NCBI RefSeq assembly: GCF_004340465.1
Contig: NZ_SLVV01000007.1
Coordinates: 186,001 to 250,000 of the forward strand
Source: Mesobacillus foraminis
GTDB lineage: Bacteria > Bacillota > Bacilli > Bacillales > Cytobacillaceae
Length of the DNA: 64,000 bases
Direction of reading: 5' to 3'
The notes below the pieces were generated by a model. It was not told the DNA's origin. It ran no database searches and saw only the letters and a list, made by a program, of their open reading frames with translations. The position numbers were made by a program, and so were the translations under genes. Shown here piece by piece: positions 46,416 through 56,605 of this stretch; positions within the stretch are counted from its first letter, which is position 1; each line of letters begins with the position of its first letter.

Positions 46416-47000
46416 ATGGCTGGATTAACTACTTTTCGCGGAAAAGCGGCTGGCATGGACAGAGTAAATGTCGATACAGACCAAATTATCCCGAAACAGT
46501 TTCTTAAGCGAATTGAAAAAACTGGGTTTGGTCAATATCTGTTTTATGATTGGCGCTTTAAGCAGGACGGATCCCCAAATCCTGACTTTGAACTGAACCG
46601 TCCGGAAAATGAAGGAGTTTCAATTCTTGTTGCGAATGAAAACTTTGGCTGCGGGTCGTCCCGCGAACATGCGCCATGGGCATTGCTGGATTATGGGTTC
46701 AAGGTCATCATTGCTCCATCGTTTGCAGATATTTTTCATCAGAACTGCTTAAAAAATGGAATGCTTCCGGTTGTCCTAAAGGAGCAGGAAATCAAGTATT
46801 TATTGGATAAGACTAAAAATCAGTCCCATGAGCTGACAGTCTCCATTGAAAGCAAAACAGTCACGGACGCAGATGGATTTTCTGCGAGTTTTGAAATCCA
46901 TCCCTACTGGCAAAATATGCTGATGAACGGCTGGGATGAAATTGAATTGACGCTCCAGATGGAAGACAGCATAAAAAAATACGAGGAATCGGTTCAATAA
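46416..47000 (+). CDS. leuD: 3-isopropylmalate dehydratase, small subunit
   Basis: A 194-residue swivel-domain subunit partnering LeuC. Family motifs: VNVDTDQIIPKQFLKRIEKT near residue 19 and the active-site segment NFGCGSSREHAPWALLDYG near 76, then ADIFHQNCLKNGMLPV. AAAGGAGA precedes ATG 46416. It is the last gene of the ilvBHC-leuABCD transcript and its terminator begins within the stop codon. Confidence 0.96.
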   Translation: MAGLTTFRGKAAGMDRVNVDTDQIIPKQFLKRIEKTGFGQYLFYDWRFKQDGSPNPDFELNRPENEGVSILVANENFGCGSSREHAPWALLDYGFKVIIAPSFADIFHQNCLKNGMLPVVLKEQEIKYLLDKTKNQSHELTVSIESKTVTDADGFSASFEIHPYWQNMLMNGWDEIELTLQMEDSIKKYEESVQ

Positions 47001-47040
47001 AGATTTCACAGCCGAATGGCTGTGAAATCTTTTTGTTTTT
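46999..47040 (+). terminator. Intrinsic terminator of the ilv-leu operon
   Basis: A perfect 15-base-pair stem (46999-47013 with 47018-47032, loop GAAT) followed by T-rich sequence. Confidence 0.93.
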
Positions 47041-47060
47041 CAGCCTTTTCATGCTACACT
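47033..47060 (+). promoter_or_regulatory. Candidate promoter of ysoA
   Basis: TTGTTT (47033-47038), a 16-base spacer and TACACT (47055-47060) preceded by TGC (extended -10). The -35 lies within the T-tract of the leuD terminator. Confidence 0.55.
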
Positions 47061-47093
47061 TCTATAAAAAAACACGTTAGGGCGGTAGCAGGC

Positions 47094-48113
47094 ATGAAGA
47101 AACGGGATTCAAAAAAGGATAATATTGTTCTGTTTCCAGGCCTAGAAAGGCGCCTGTTGGAAAAAGGACTGGAAAATCTGCACCAAAAACAATATCGGCA
47201 AGCCTCTGATCTTCTGGAACAAGCTCGGAAACTTGAACCTGATAACAGTGAAATATATACCGGATTGGTACTGGCTTATTTTGAAGCCGGAAACATCAAT
47301 CAAGCTCGTAAAATGGCCGCAGAAATGCTGAAAAAAGGCATTGGGGACTATTTTCAAGTAATGGACCTTTATATTATGATTTTGGTCCAGCTAAATGAAT
47401 ATCAGGAAGTCATTACAGCTATAGAAGCCCTTTTGGAAGATAGGGAAGTACCGAAGGAAAAACTGGAGCACTTTTCAAAAATGCTGCATTTCAGCCGCAG
47501 GATGGCAGCAGGAAAAAAAGAAACAGCCAATGACCATGACCTGGCTCGGGATATGGGTCACCCAAAGCTTAACCTCTTCGATTGTCTGGATCCTCAGGAG
47601 CAAATGATGCTGGCTGCCAGGCTGGCAAACGAAAATATAAGGTCCTACATCACCGAAATAAAGGAATATCTTGCATCGAACGAAGGTGATGCTTTTCAAA
47701 AAGCAATGCTCCTTAATATTCTCAAGGAACAGGAATACGAAAAAGAGGTCACAGTTGAAAAATTTGGCATGAAAGAAACGTTTATTCCTGTTTCGCTCCC
47801 TGAAATCCATGAGGTTGAAAAGGCTCTGGAAGTAAAACAATTACTCAAAGAAGAACTGGAGAGCGAAGACCCGGTTTTATTTGAAAACATAAAAAGCATG
47901 ATAGAACGAAATTTTTTCCTGCTCTATCCCTTTACTCCGTCCCCGGAGGCTTCAAGTGCATGGGCTGCTGCCTACCACTATCTTGGGGACCTTTACCTTG
48001 GAAAGGCAGAGCCGGCTGATTCTTATGCACGTAAATACAGGGCTTCAGAAGAAGAAATTCGGGAAGCAGTAGCCTTTATTGGGAAGATTGAAGAAATTTC
48101 TTATCCGAAATAA
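47094..48113 (+). CDS. ysoA: TPR-repeat protein (YsoA-like)
   Basis: A 339-residue soluble protein with tetratricopeptide-type helical repeats near the N-terminus (LENLHQKQYRQASDLLEQARKL and the following unit, about residues 25-95). The remainder is helical, with no signal peptide or membrane segment. Length and position between leuD and tig match YsoA of B. subtilis. Function unknown; TPR proteins usually act as protein-interaction scaffolds. Start choice: ATG 47094, shortly after AGGGCGG; the longer frame from 47016 runs through the promoter and terminator. Confidence 0.85.
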   Translation: MKKRDSKKDNIVLFPGLERRLLEKGLENLHQKQYRQASDLLEQARKLEPDNSEIYTGLVLAYFEAGNINQARKMAAEMLKKGIGDYFQVMDLYIMILVQLNEYQEVITAIEALLEDREVPKEKLEHFSKMLHFSRRMAAGKKETANDHDLARDMGHPKLNLFDCLDPQEQMMLAARLANENIRSYITEIKEYLASNEGDAFQKAMLLNILKEQEYEKEVTVEKFGMKETFIPVSLPEIHEVEKALEVKQLLKEELESEDPVLFENIKSMIERNFFLLYPFTPSPEASSAWAAAYHYLGDLYLGKAEPADSYARKYRASEEEIREAVAFIGKIEEISYPK

Positions 48114-48125
48114 AGGTACAAGCTG

Positions 48126-48153
48126 TTGAAACGAAATAATCCTGTGTTATAAT
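48126..48153 (+). promoter_or_regulatory. Sigma-A promoter of tig
   Basis: TTGAAA (48126-48131), a 16-base spacer and a perfect TATAAT (48148-48153) with an extended TGT. The leader is about 115 bases. Confidence 0.8.
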
Positions 48154-48274
48154 GTAGTGGTTGTATTATGTAAAAATAATTATATTTTACATTTAAACTG
48201 GAATATTTGCTTGCATGCTCAAGAGATATTCATCGCCGAATGGACATGATAATAGATTTGTTGGAGGGAACTGT

Positions 48275-49564
48275 ATGTCTGCAAAATGGGAAAAATTAGA
48301 AGGGAACCAAGGAGTTCTTACAATCGAAGTAGATGCAGAAAAGGTGAACGAAGGACTGGATGCTGCATTTAAAAAAGTGGTAAAAACTATTAATGTACCA
48401 GGGTTCCGTAAAGGTAAAATGCCGCGCCAAATGTTTGAAAAGCGCTTTGGTGTAGAAGCCCTTTACCAGGATGCAATCGATATCCTGCTTCCAGAAGTAT
48501 ACTCTAATGCCGTAGAAGAAGCTGGTATCGAGCCAGTAGATCGGCCTGAAATTGATATTGAGCAAATTGAAAAAGGCAAAAGCATGATCGTCAAGGCAAC
48601 TGTAACAGTTAAGCCTGAAGTCAAGCTTGGCGAATATAAAGGCTTGGAAGTAGAAGCTTTTGATACAGAAGTTACTGATGAAGAAGTGGACGCTGAGCTT
48701 AAAAAGCTTCAGGAGCGTCAGGCAGAGCTTGTCGTAAAAGAAGACGGGAAGGCTGAAAATGGCGATACAGTTGTCATTGATTTTGAAGGTTTCGTCGATG
48801 GTGAAGCTTTTGAAGGCGGCAAAGCTGAAAGCTACTCATTGGAACTTGGTTCCGGCAACTTCATTCCAGGCTTTGAAGAGAAGCTCGTAGGTACTGCAGC
48901 CGGCGAAGAAAAAGATGTTGAAGTTACATTCCCGGAAGAGTACCATGCTGCTGAGCTTGCTGGAAAGCCTGCTGTTTTCAAGGTGAAGGTTCATGAAATT
49001 AAGGGCAAAGAACTTCCAGAGCTTGATGACGAATTCGCAAAAGATGTCGACGAAGAAGTTGAGACACTTGAAGCCCTGAAAGAAAAGACAAAAAATCGTC
49101 TAAAGCACGATAAAGAGCATCAAAAAGAGCATCATATTCAAGACTCTGTTGTTGAAAAGGCAGCAGCAAATGCTGAAATTGATGTCCCTGAAGTCATGAT
49201 TGAAAATGAAATCGGCCGCATGATGAATGAATTCGAACAGCGCCTTCAAATGCAAGGCATGAACCTGGAGCTTTACTTCCAGTTCTCTGGACAGGACGAA
49301 GCTGCGCTGCGTGAGCAAATGAAGGAAGACGCGGCTAGCCGTGTCCGCGTTAATTTGACTCTTGAAGCCATTGCTAAAGCGGAAAACATTGAAGTATCAG
49401 AAGAAGATGTAAATGCAGAGCTTGAAAATATGGCAAAATCTTATAATATGACTGTAGATCAAATTAAAACTGCCCTTGGCGGAAACGTTGATGGTATCAA
49501 AGGTGATCTTCAAGTAAAAAAAGCAGTCGAATTCCTTGTGGAAAACAGCAAAACTGTTGCATAA
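48275..49564 (+). CDS. tig: Trigger factor
   Basis: A 429-residue ribosome-associated chaperone with peptidyl-prolyl isomerase activity. The ribosome-binding domain has the signature [17 protein letters not shown] near residue 45; the FKBP-type isomerase domain covers about 150-245 ([38 protein letters not shown]); the long helical C-terminal domain forms the cradle for nascent chains. Start choice: ATG 48275, behind TTGGAGGG; upstream in-frame starts lack a site. It precedes clpX as in many Firmicutes but has its own terminator. Confidence 0.97.
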   Translation: MSAKWEKLEGNQGVLTIEVDAEKVNEGLDAAFKKVVKTINVPGFRKGKMPRQMFEKRFGVEALYQDAIDILLPEVYSNAVEEAGIEPVDRPEIDIEQIEKGKSMIVKATVTVKPEVKLGEYKGLEVEAFDTEVTDEEVDAELKKLQERQAELVVKEDGKAENGDTVVIDFEGFVDGEAFEGGKAESYSLELGSGNFIPGFEEKLVGTAAGEEKDVEVTFPEEYHAAELAGKPAVFKVKVHEIKGKELPELDDEFAKDVDEEVETLEALKEKTKNRLKHDKEHQKEHHIQDSVVEKAAANAEIDVPEVMIENEIGRMMNEFEQRLQMQGMNLELYFQFSGQDEAALREQMKEDAASRVRVNLTLEAIAKAENIEVSEEDVNAELENMAKSYNMTVDQIKTALGGNVDGIKGDLQVKKAVEFLVENSKTVA

Positions 49565-49584
49565 TATAAATAACAAGAATAGGA

Positions 49585-49618
49585 AACAAGGCGCGATCTT
49601 ATCGTGCCTTGTTTTGTA
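49585..49618 (+). terminator. Intrinsic terminator after tig
   Basis: A thirteen-base-pair stem (49585-49597 with 49601-49613, one G-U, loop CTT) followed by TTTTG. Confidence 0.85.
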
Positions 49619-49813
49619 CCATTTTAAGCTTGTTTAATACATAATAAGGGCCGGACTTGCGGAGGTCTGGCTACTGATTTCTTTGGTAAATGATGAACTG
49701 CAGACTTAAGCAGCGTATTTTTGGTTAAGCTGAATTGAGTACATATCTTTTTAGCGGATCTTTTTTGTATCTGAATAGTCAAGGGTTTTCATTTCCTGTC
49801 CGTTGGCAATATG
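49619..49813. other. Intergenic region between tig and the clpX promoter
   Basis: No ORF supported. A seven-base-pair hairpin (49650-49656 with 49665-49671) is present. A weak second promoter (TTGGTT 49721-49726, TATCTT 49744-49749, 17 bases apart) is possible. No CtsR-type direct repeat (GGTCAAANANNGGTCAAA) seen. Confidence 0.5.
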
Positions 49814-49822
49814 TGATACAAT
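49814..49822 (+). promoter_or_regulatory. Candidate extended -10 promoter of clpX
   Basis: TGATACAAT: TG at 49814-49815 and TACAAT at 49817-49822. The -35 region has only TTTCCTG-like sequence. Confidence 0.5.
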
Positions 49823-49929
49823 GCAGTACATACCTGTTTTACCTTGGTTTGGCTTTTGCCAGAATATGATTGTTTGCTAATGATCCGCGGCTATATATAT
49901 CGCTTAGAAGTATTCAAGGGGTGAAAAAA

Positions 49930-51192
49930 TTGTTCAAATTTAATGATGAAAAAGGACAACTGAAATGTTCTTTCTGTGGCAAAACACAGGATCAGGTCCG
50001 TAAGCTCGTAGCTGGACCGGGAGTATATATTTGTGATGAATGTATTGAGTTATGCACCGAGATTGTCGAAGAAGAGCTTGGCACTGAAGAAGAGGTTGAA
50101 TTTAAAGATGTTCCAAAGCCAAGAGAAATCCGCGATATTCTGGATGAATATGTAATTGGTCAGGAACAGGCCAAGAAGAACCTTTCCGTTGCTGTGTACA
50201 ATCACTACAAACGTATTAACTCTAACAGCAAGATTGATGATGTTGAGCTAGCAAAGAGCAATATTGTCATGATTGGACCTACTGGTAGCGGTAAGACTCT
50301 CCTTGCCCAGACACTTGCGCGGATCCTGAACGTTCCGTTTGCCATCGCTGATGCAACTTCATTAACCGAAGCAGGATATGTTGGAGAGGATGTAGAAAAT
50401 ATCCTCTTAAAACTGATTCAGGCAGCAGACTATGATGTTGAAAAAGCAGAAAAAGGCATTATTTACATCGATGAAATTGATAAAATTGCCAGGAAATCGG
50501 AAAACCCTTCCATCACCAGAGATGTTTCAGGTGAAGGGGTTCAGCAGGCGCTTCTTAAAATCCTTGAAGGCACTGTTGCAAGTGTTCCGCCACAAGGGGG
50601 AAGGAAGCACCCTCACCAAGAGTTCATCCAAATTGATACCGGCAATATTCTCTTTATTTGCGGCGGTGCGTTTGACGGGATTGAATCCATTATCAAACGC
50701 CGTCTTGGTCAAAAGGTCATCGGTTTTGGGTCTGATAACAAGCAGGATGAAATAGATCAAAAGGAACTACTTTCAAAAGTTCTTCCTGAAGATTTGCTAA
50801 GATTTGGTCTAATACCTGAATTCATTGGGCGTTTGCCAGTCATCGCAAGCCTTGCTCAGCTTGATGAGGAAGCTTTAGTAGAAATTTTAACAAAACCCAA
50901 GAACGCATTGGTGAAGCAGTATCAAAAAATGCTGGAGCTTGATGATGTTCAGCTGGAGTTTGAAGAGGGAGCTCTCACGGAAATTGCCAAAAAAGCAATT
51001 GAACGTAAAACCGGCGCTCGCGGACTTCGCTCTATTATTGAGGGAATCATGCTTGATGTCATGTTTGACCTTCCGTCACGTGAGGATATCGTGAAATGTG
51101 TCATTACGAAGGAAACGGTTGAACAGCTCAGTGCGCCAAAACTCGTCCTTTCTGACGGCACAGTCGAAAAAAGTGAACGCAATTCCGCCTAA
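49930..51192 (+). CDS. clpX: ATP-dependent Clp protease ATP-binding subunit ClpX
   Basis: A 420-residue AAA+ unfoldase, exactly the B. subtilis length. It feeds tagged substrates to ClpP. The N-terminal zinc-binding domain has CSFCGK and ICDECIELC; Walker A is [15 protein letters not shown] near residue 116; pore and Walker B region include [11 protein letters not shown] and [13 protein letters not shown]; sensor II lies in [14 protein letters not shown]. Start choice: TTG 49930 after AAGGGGTG; the protein then begins [18 protein letters not shown]. Upstream extension to 49870 has no support. Confidence 0.97.
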   Translation: MFKFNDEKGQLKCSFCGKTQDQVRKLVAGPGVYICDECIELCTEIVEEELGTEEEVEFKDVPKPREIRDILDEYVIGQEQAKKNLSVAVYNHYKRINSNSKIDDVELAKSNIVMIGPTGSGKTLLAQTLARILNVPFAIADATSLTEAGYVGEDVENILLKLIQAADYDVEKAEKGIIYIDEIDKIARKSENPSITRDVSGEGVQQALLKILEGTVASVPPQGGRKHPHQEFIQIDTGNILFICGGAFDGIESIIKRRLGQKVIGFGSDNKQDEIDQKELLSKVLPEDLLRFGLIPEFIGRLPVIASLAQLDEEALVEILTKPKNALVKQYQKMLELDDVQLEFEEGALTEIAKKAIERKTGARGLRSIIEGIMLDVMFDLPSREDIVKCVITKETVEQLSAPKLVLSDGTVEKSERNSA

Positions 51193-51210
51193 TTGTCCAG
51201 AAGATGTATT

Positions 51211-51239
51211 AAGCCCGGTTCCATAACCGGGTTTTTTTT
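51211..51239 (+). terminator. Intrinsic terminator after clpX
   Basis: CCCGGTT (51214-51220) pairs with AACCGGG (51225-51231), extended by A-T and G-T pairs, followed by eight T. Confidence 0.9.
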
Positions 51240-51310
51240 ATTGCTGAAAAGTCCCTGAAACCTCAGCAGCAGGATTTTAGTGAGGTGCTCGATATTTAAG
51301 TGAATTTCTT

Positions 51311-51340
51311 GTTTATTCCAACTCTATGAAGGGGATACTA
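51311..51340 (+). promoter_or_regulatory. Candidate sigma-F promoter of lonB
   Basis: GTTTA (51311-51315), a 15-base spacer and GGGGATACTA (51331-51340). The latter fits the sigma-F -10 pattern GGnnAnAnTW at every defined position. B. subtilis lonB is forespore-expressed under sigma-F. Confidence 0.65.
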
Positions 51341-51379
51341 GGGGAAAGTGAAAAGTATTTATTTCAGGAGGGAATCTAA

Positions 51380-53089
51380 TTGAGTTGGACGGGGATCGCC
51401 TTATTCGTACAGCTTTTTTTTGGCATCGTCATTGGGCTGTATTTTTGGAACTTATTGAAAAATCAGCGTACACAAAAAGTCTCTATAGACCGTGAATCAA
51501 AGAAAGAAATGGAACAGTTGAAAAAGATGAGATCCATCTCTCTGAGTGAACCGCTTTCTGAAAAAGTCAGGCCGTCAAGCTTCAAAGATATTGTAGGCCA
51601 GGAAGATGGAATCAAAGCATTAAAGGCCGCACTATGCGGACCAAATCCTCAGCATGTCATTATTTATGGGCCTCCGGGGGTTGGGAAGACAGCTGCAGCA
51701 AGGCTGGTTCTTGAAGAAGCAAAAAAGAATCAAAGATCACCTTTTAAGCCTTCATCCGTTTTTGTGGAGCTTGATGCAACAACAGCAAGGTTCGATGAGC
51801 GGGGAATTGCAGACCCATTGATTGGTTCCGTGCATGATCCTATTTATCAAGGGGCGGGAGCCATGGGACAGGCTGGCATCCCACAGCCTAAACAAGGTGC
51901 GGTGACCAATGCTCACGGCGGAGTCCTGTTCATTGATGAAATTGGGGAGCTTCATCCGATTCAAATGAATAAGCTTTTAAAAGTCCTTGAAGACAGGAAG
52001 GTTTTTCTTGAAAGCGCTTATTACAGTGAGGAAAATGCCCAAATCCCTACACATATACATGATATTTTTAAAAATGGCCTTCCAGCTGATTTCCGGCTTG
52101 TGGGAGCCACAACGAGGACACCCAGTGAAATTCCTCCTGCTATTAGATCCAGATGTATGGAAGTATTCTTCAGAGAATTGTCCCAAGAAGAAATCTCTGA
52201 TGTAGCACGGAATGCTGCAGAGAAGATTAACTTAGAAATGAGCAGCACTGCGATTGAAATCTTATCAAATTACGCCCGAAATGGACGGGAAGCGGTAAAT
52301 ATGGTCCAGATTGCAGCTGGGCTGGCAATCACAGAAGGCAGAAACTTCATTAAAGAGGAAGAGGTTGAATGGGTGGTCCATTCCAGCCAGCTGACTCCAA
52401 GAATGGAGAGAAGGATAAATGAAAAAGCAGCCGTGGGGCTTGTAAACGGATTGGCCGTATACGGGCCGAACACGGGAGCACTGCTAGAAATTGAAGTGAC
52501 AGTCATCCCGGCAAAAGAAAAAGGGTCCATCAATATTACCGGCATAGTTGAAGAAGAAAGCATCGGCGGACAAGGGAAGTCGATCAGAAGAAAAAGTATG
52601 GCAAGAGGGTCCATTGAAAATGTCATTACTGTCCTCCGCTCGATGGGAGTGCCAGCGGACGAGTATGACATTCATGTCAATTTCCCTGGCGGAACTCCGA
52701 TCGATGGTCCATCCGCAGGAATTGCAATGGCAACGGGAATTTACTCAGCCATCTATAAAATTCCGACAAACCATACTGTAGCCATGACGGGAGAAATCAG
52801 CATTCATGGAAATGTTAAGCCAATTGGCGGGGTTTATCCAAAAGTGAAGGCTGCCAAGAAGGCAGGCGCAAAAAAGGTGATCATTCCAAAGGATAACGTC
52901 CAGTCTATTCTTCAGGAAATTAAGGGGATAGAAATTATTCCAGTCAGCCATCTCGACGAGGTGTTTGATATAGCTCTGGTAAGAGAGGATGCCAGCAGAG
53001 AATCGATTATTTCAGCCACGCATGATAACAGAGAGCAAATTCTGTCTGCATCTGACTTGAATGAAAAGGAGAGCAACCTAGGCGGATAA
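51380..53089 (+). CDS. lonB: Lon-like ATP-dependent protease LonB
   Basis: A 569-residue membrane-anchored Lon-type protease. A single N-terminal helix (about residues 4-24, IALFVQLFFGIVIGLYFW) anchors it. The AAA+ module has Walker [14 protein letters not shown] near 97 and Walker B VLFIDEIGELHP near 182. The proteolytic domain carries the Ser-Lys dyad: Ser in GGTPIDGPSAGIAMATG and Lys in KVKAAKKAGAKKVIIP. In B. subtilis it acts in the forespore. TTG 51380 follows CAGGAGGG. The C-terminal tail after residue 530 is variable. Confidence 0.95.
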   Translation: MSWTGIALFVQLFFGIVIGLYFWNLLKNQRTQKVSIDRESKKEMEQLKKMRSISLSEPLSEKVRPSSFKDIVGQEDGIKALKAALCGPNPQHVIIYGPPGVGKTAAARLVLEEAKKNQRSPFKPSSVFVELDATTARFDERGIADPLIGSVHDPIYQGAGAMGQAGIPQPKQGAVTNAHGGVLFIDEIGELHPIQMNKLLKVLEDRKVFLESAYYSEENAQIPTHIHDIFKNGLPADFRLVGATTRTPSEIPPAIRSRCMEVFFRELSQEEISDVARNAAEKINLEMSSTAIEILSNYARNGREAVNMVQIAAGLAITEGRNFIKEEEVEWVVHSSQLTPRMERRINEKAAVGLVNGLAVYGPNTGALLEIEVTVIPAKEKGSINITGIVEEESIGGQGKSIRRKSMARGSIENVITVLRSMGVPADEYDIHVNFPGGTPIDGPSAGIAMATGIYSAIYKIPTNHTVAMTGEISIHGNVKPIGGVYPKVKAAKKAGAKKVIIPKDNVQSILQEIKGIEIIPVSHLDEVFDIALVREDASRESIISATHDNREQILSASDLNEKESNLGG

Positions 53090-53109
53090 CACCTTGAATA
53101 GTGAAAGGA

Positions 53110-53147
53110 AGGTTCCGGTTATTATTTCATAATCGGAACTTTTTTTA
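53110..53147 (+). terminator. Intrinsic terminator after lonB
   Basis: A thirteen-base-pair stem (53110-53122 with 53129-53141, with G-U pairs) followed by T-tract. Confidence 0.8.
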
Positions 53148-53253
53148 TGCAAATGGAAATAAGTTATCGGGACATATTTTAAAGCCTGAATCTTGATAAT
53201 ATAAATAAAGGAAATTGTTCAATTTGGACATGATTAGGCCAAACTCGTGGTAT

Positions 53254-53282
53254 TAGACACTAGAAGGCAAATACGATAGAAT
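53254..53282 (+). promoter_or_regulatory. Sigma-A promoter of lonA
   Basis: TAGACA (53254-53259, five of six), a 17-base spacer and TAGAAT (53277-53282, five of six), about 50 bases before lonA. Confidence 0.7.
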
Positions 53283-53329
53283 TGAACAAAGAATCTATGC
53301 AACTTATGTTACATATGGAGGTGTAATGA

Positions 53330-55657
53330 ATGGCGGATAACAAAGAGAGAACTGTTCCCCTATTGCCGCTTCGTGGTCTTTTGGTCTATCCTACAATGGT
53401 CCTTCACCTGGATGTCGGTCGTGAAAAATCCGTCCAGGCTCTTGAAAAGGCGATGGTTGATGACCATTTGATTTTTTTAACAACTCAAAAAGACATTTCA
53501 ATAGATGAGCCATCTGAAGAAGATCTTTATCGAATGGGTACTCTGACAAAGGTCAAGCAAATGCTGAAGCTGCCAAATGGAACGATTCGGGTACTGGTTG
53601 AAGGATTGAAGCGTGCAGAAATCGTTGAGTTTTTTGATGAAAAAGATAATTTCGCTGCCAGCCTGAAAACGTTTGATGACCGTGAAACGAAAGATGTGGA
53701 AGATGAAGCATTGATGAGAACAATGCTGGAGTATTTCGAGCAGTACATAAAACTGTCAAAGAAAATTTCTGCCGAAACACATACATCAGTCGCGGATATT
53801 GAAGAACCAGGCAGGATGGCCGATATCATTTCGTCCCATTTGCCGCTGAAGCTCAAAGAGAAACAAGAAATTCTCGAGACCCTGGATGAAAAAGAACGAA
53901 TGAACCGGGTGATCGAGATTATTCACAATGAAAAAGAAGTGCTTAATCTGGAAAAGAAGATTGGTCAGCGCGTTAAGCGGTCCATGGAGCGTACTCAAAA
54001 AGAATACTATCTCCGTGAACAGATGAAAGCAATCCAGAAAGAGCTGGGTGATAAAGAAGGAAAGACAGGGGAAGTACAGGAGCTGACCGACAAGATTGAA
54101 CTTGCCGGCATGCCCGACCATGTAAAGGAAACAGCTTTGAAAGAACTGGATCGTTATGAGAAAGTTCCTTCGACATCCGCAGAAAGTGCTGTCATTCGAA
54201 ATTATATCGAGTGGCTGGTGTCATTGCCTTGGACAAAGGCAACAGAGGATGATCTCGATATTCACAAAGCCACAAAAATCTTGAATGAAGAGCATTATGG
54301 ACTGGAGAAGGTCAAAGAACGGGTGCTGGAATATTTGGCAGTACAGCAGCTGACCAATTCTTTAAGGGGACCGATTCTTTGTCTGGCCGGGCCTCCGGGG
54401 GTAGGGAAAACCAGCCTTGCCAAGTCCATTGCAAAATCGCTTAACAGGAATTTTGTACGAATCTCCCTGGGAGGTGTACGTGATGAATCAGAAATTCGCG
54501 GCCACCGGAGAACTTATGTCGGTGCAATGCCAGGCAGAATTATCCAGGGGATGAAAAAGGCGAGTACCATTAATCCAGTTTTCCTTTTAGATGAAATAGA
54601 CAAGATGTCCAGTGATTTCAGGGGCGACCCATCGTCTGCCATGCTTGAGGTGCTGGATCCGGAACAGAACCACAGCTTCAGTGACCATTATATTGAGGAA
54701 ACCTATGATCTATCCAAAGTAATGTTCATTGCAACTGCCAATAATCTTGGTACTGTTCCCGGACCTTTGCTGGACCGGATGGAAATTATCAATATTGCAG
54801 GCTATACCGAGCTGGAAAAGCTTCATATTGCCAAAGACCATCTGCTTCCCCGCCAAATAAAGGACCATGGCTTATCAGAATCCCAGCTGCAAATTGAAGA
54901 ATCGGGCTTCCAGCAAATCATCCGTTACTATACCCGCGAAGCCGGAGTGCGTTCTTTGGAGCGACAGCTGGCTGCGATTTGCCGGAAAACAGCGAAAATC
55001 ATTGTTTCGGACACTGAAAAACAGGTGACCGTTAACGCTGAGAATGTGGTAGAGTTCCTAGGGAAGCCTCGATTCAGATACGGTCAGGCGGAACTCGAAG
55101 ACCAGGTTGGAGTGGCTACGGGACTTGCTTATACAACTGTTGGCGGAGATACCCTTCAGATAGAAGTTTCCCTTTCTCCTGGCAAAGGCAAATTAGTTTT
55201 AACCGGGAAATTAGGGGACGTCATGAAGGAATCCGCACAAGCAGCCTTCAGCTATGTGCGTTCGAAAACAAAAGAGCTTGGAATTGAAGAGGATTTTCAT
55301 GAAAAGCTTGATATCCATATCCATGTTCCTGAAGGAGCCACACCAAAAGACGGTCCTTCAGCGGGCATTACGATTGCAACAGCCCTCGTTTCAGCTCTGT
55401 CTGGACGCCCAATACGCCGTGAGGTCGGCATGACAGGGGAAATTACACTACGGGGCCGTGTATTGCCCATCGGCGGTTTGAAGGAAAAAACCTTAAGTGC
55501 TCACAGGGCAGGATTGACAAAGATCATTCTCCCGAAAGATAACGAAAAAGATATAGATGATATCCCTGAAAGTGTCCGCAATGATTTGGAGTTTGTGCTT
55601 GTTTCTCATGTAGATGAAGTGCTTAGCCATGCCCTTGCTGAGGGAATCAGCCAATGA
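53330..55657 (+). CDS. lonA: ATP-dependent protease La (LonA)
   Basis: A 775-residue cytoplasmic Lon protease that degrades misfolded and specific regulatory proteins. Domains: N-terminal substrate-recognition domain ([19 protein letters not shown] onward, to about 205), coiled-coil linker, AAA+ module with Walker [15 protein letters not shown] near 354 and Walker [14 protein letters not shown] near 420, and a C-terminal serine protease domain with [20 protein letters not shown] (Ser) and [19 protein letters not shown] (Lys). GGAGGTGTA precedes ATG 53330. The stop overlaps engB by ATGA. Confidence 0.97.
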   Translation: MADNKERTVPLLPLRGLLVYPTMVLHLDVGREKSVQALEKAMVDDHLIFLTTQKDISIDEPSEEDLYRMGTLTKVKQMLKLPNGTIRVLVEGLKRAEIVEFFDEKDNFAASLKTFDDRETKDVEDEALMRTMLEYFEQYIKLSKKISAETHTSVADIEEPGRMADIISSHLPLKLKEKQEILETLDEKERMNRVIEIIHNEKEVLNLEKKIGQRVKRSMERTQKEYYLREQMKAIQKELGDKEGKTGEVQELTDKIELAGMPDHVKETALKELDRYEKVPSTSAESAVIRNYIEWLVSLPWTKATEDDLDIHKATKILNEEHYGLEKVKERVLEYLAVQQLTNSLRGPILCLAGPPGVGKTSLAKSIAKSLNRNFVRISLGGVRDESEIRGHRRTYVGAMPGRIIQGMKKASTINPVFLLDEIDKMSSDFRGDPSSAMLEVLDPEQNHSFSDHYIEETYDLSKVMFIATANNLGTVPGPLLDRMEIINIAGYTELEKLHIAKDHLLPRQIKDHGLSESQLQIEESGFQQIIRYYTREAGVRSLERQLAAICRKTAKIIVSDTEKQVTVNAENVVEFLGKPRFRYGQAELEDQVGVATGLAYTTVGGDTLQIEVSLSPGKGKLVLTGKLGDVMKESAQAAFSYVRSKTKELGIEEDFHEKLDIHIHVPEGATPKDGPSAGITIATALVSALSGRPIRREVGMTGEITLRGRVLPIGGLKEKTLSAHRAGLTKIILPKDNEKDIDDIPESVRNDLEFVLVSHVDEVLSHALAEGISQ

Positions 55658-56241
55658 AAGTGACGAATGCAGAAATTGTTATTAGTGCGGTAAGGCCCAG
55701 CCAGTATCCGGAAGGGGCCTTGCCGGAATTTGCTTTAGCGGGACGTTCCAATGTAGGGAAATCGTCTTTTATCAATAAAATGCTGAATCGGAAGAGTTTA
55801 GCAAGGACTTCTTCCAAACCGGGAAAAACGCAGACTCTAAACTTTTACCTGATAAATGAAATTCTTCATTTTGTGGATGTACCGGGGTATGGATATGCCA
55901 AAGTGTCAAAGAAAGAACGGGAAGCATGGGGAAAAATGATTGAAACATATATCACAACCAGGGAACAGCTTAAAGCTGTCCTTTTAATTGTGGATTTGCG
56001 CCATCCCCCAACTGCTGATGACAAAATGATGTATGATTTTCTTAAACACTATGAAATACCTGTCATTGTCATTGCCACAAAGGCCGATAAGATTCCCAAA
56101 TCAAAATGGCAAAAGCATTTAAAAATCACTCGTGAAACACTTGATTTCGACCCGGAGGATGCGATTGTTCTATTCTCCTCTGAAAGCGGAGAGGGCAAGG
56201 ATAAAGCCTGGAGTATTCTTCAAGCTTATATGAATAAGTAG
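55654..56241 (+). CDS. engB: Ribosome biogenesis GTPase EngB (YsxC)
   Basis: A 195-residue TrmE-Era-EngA-like GTPase needed for 50S ribosomal subunit assembly. G-motifs are complete: G1 [17 protein letters not shown] near residue 29, G2 around [10 protein letters not shown]3 [12 protein letters not shown] near 71, G4 [12 protein letters not shown] near 147 and G5 in [11 protein letters not shown]. It overlaps lonA by four bases, as in B. subtilis (ysxC), so the two are translationally coupled. Confidence 0.95.
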   Translation: MKVTNAEIVISAVRPSQYPEGALPEFALAGRSNVGKSSFINKMLNRKSLARTSSKPGKTQTLNFYLINEILHFVDVPGYGYAKVSKKEREAWGKMIETYITTREQLKAVLLIVDLRHPPTADDKMMYDFLKHYEIPVIVIATKADKIPKSKWQKHLKITRETLDFDPEDAIVLFSSESGEGKDKAWSILQAYMNK

Positions 56242-56246
56242 GACTG

Positions 56247-56280
56247 AAAACCTGATGCTTTTTTATAAGCATCAGGTTTT
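56247..56280 (+). terminator. Intrinsic terminator of lonA-engB
   Basis: A perfect 14-base-pair stem (56247-56260 with 56267-56280, loop TTTTAT) with T at the end. Confidence 0.92.
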
Positions 56281-56563
56281 TCGCTGAGCAGCCGAGTAAG
56301 GGAGAGGAGAGGTAGAGCTGTTAAAACGAACTTTGGCGGTGTCATTTATTATTATTATGTGGAGAGAAATGAGAACAATCGTAGGGTTTTTTTACGCGGG
56401 ATGCGGGTATAAATCCGGACAGCATCTTTATAAGGGTAGGCGGGGGTGTCAGGGCGGAATAAGTGGATGCTGAGACGGAGGTTAGTCCTAGTCCAGAAGT
56501 TATTCAAATTGTCTCAGTAAAAGCTTAATGCCTTTTAAGTCAAATGAAGGAAGATCATTTTTG
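56281..56563. other. Intergenic region between engB and the minus-strand membrane gene
   Basis: About 280 bases between convergent genes. A 44-residue plus-strand frame (56339-56473) has no ribosome binding site and odd composition; I do not call it. No repeats or RNA genes recognised. Confidence 0.5.
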
Positions 56564-56597
56564 GTAAAAAAAGACAAGGGTTTTGCCGCCCCTGTCT
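56564..56597 (-). terminator. Intrinsic terminator of the minus-strand membrane gene
   Basis: On the minus strand AGACAGGGG (56597-56589) pairs with CCCTTGTCT (56580-56572), one G-U, followed by TTTTTTT. Confidence 0.85.
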
Positions 56598-56605
56598 CTA
56601 GTGAC

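Noticed and set aside
56339-56473. 44-residue plus-strand frame between engB and the minus-strand membrane gene
   Set aside because: GTG start without a ribosome binding site and unusual Gly/Cys/Arg composition; most likely chance.
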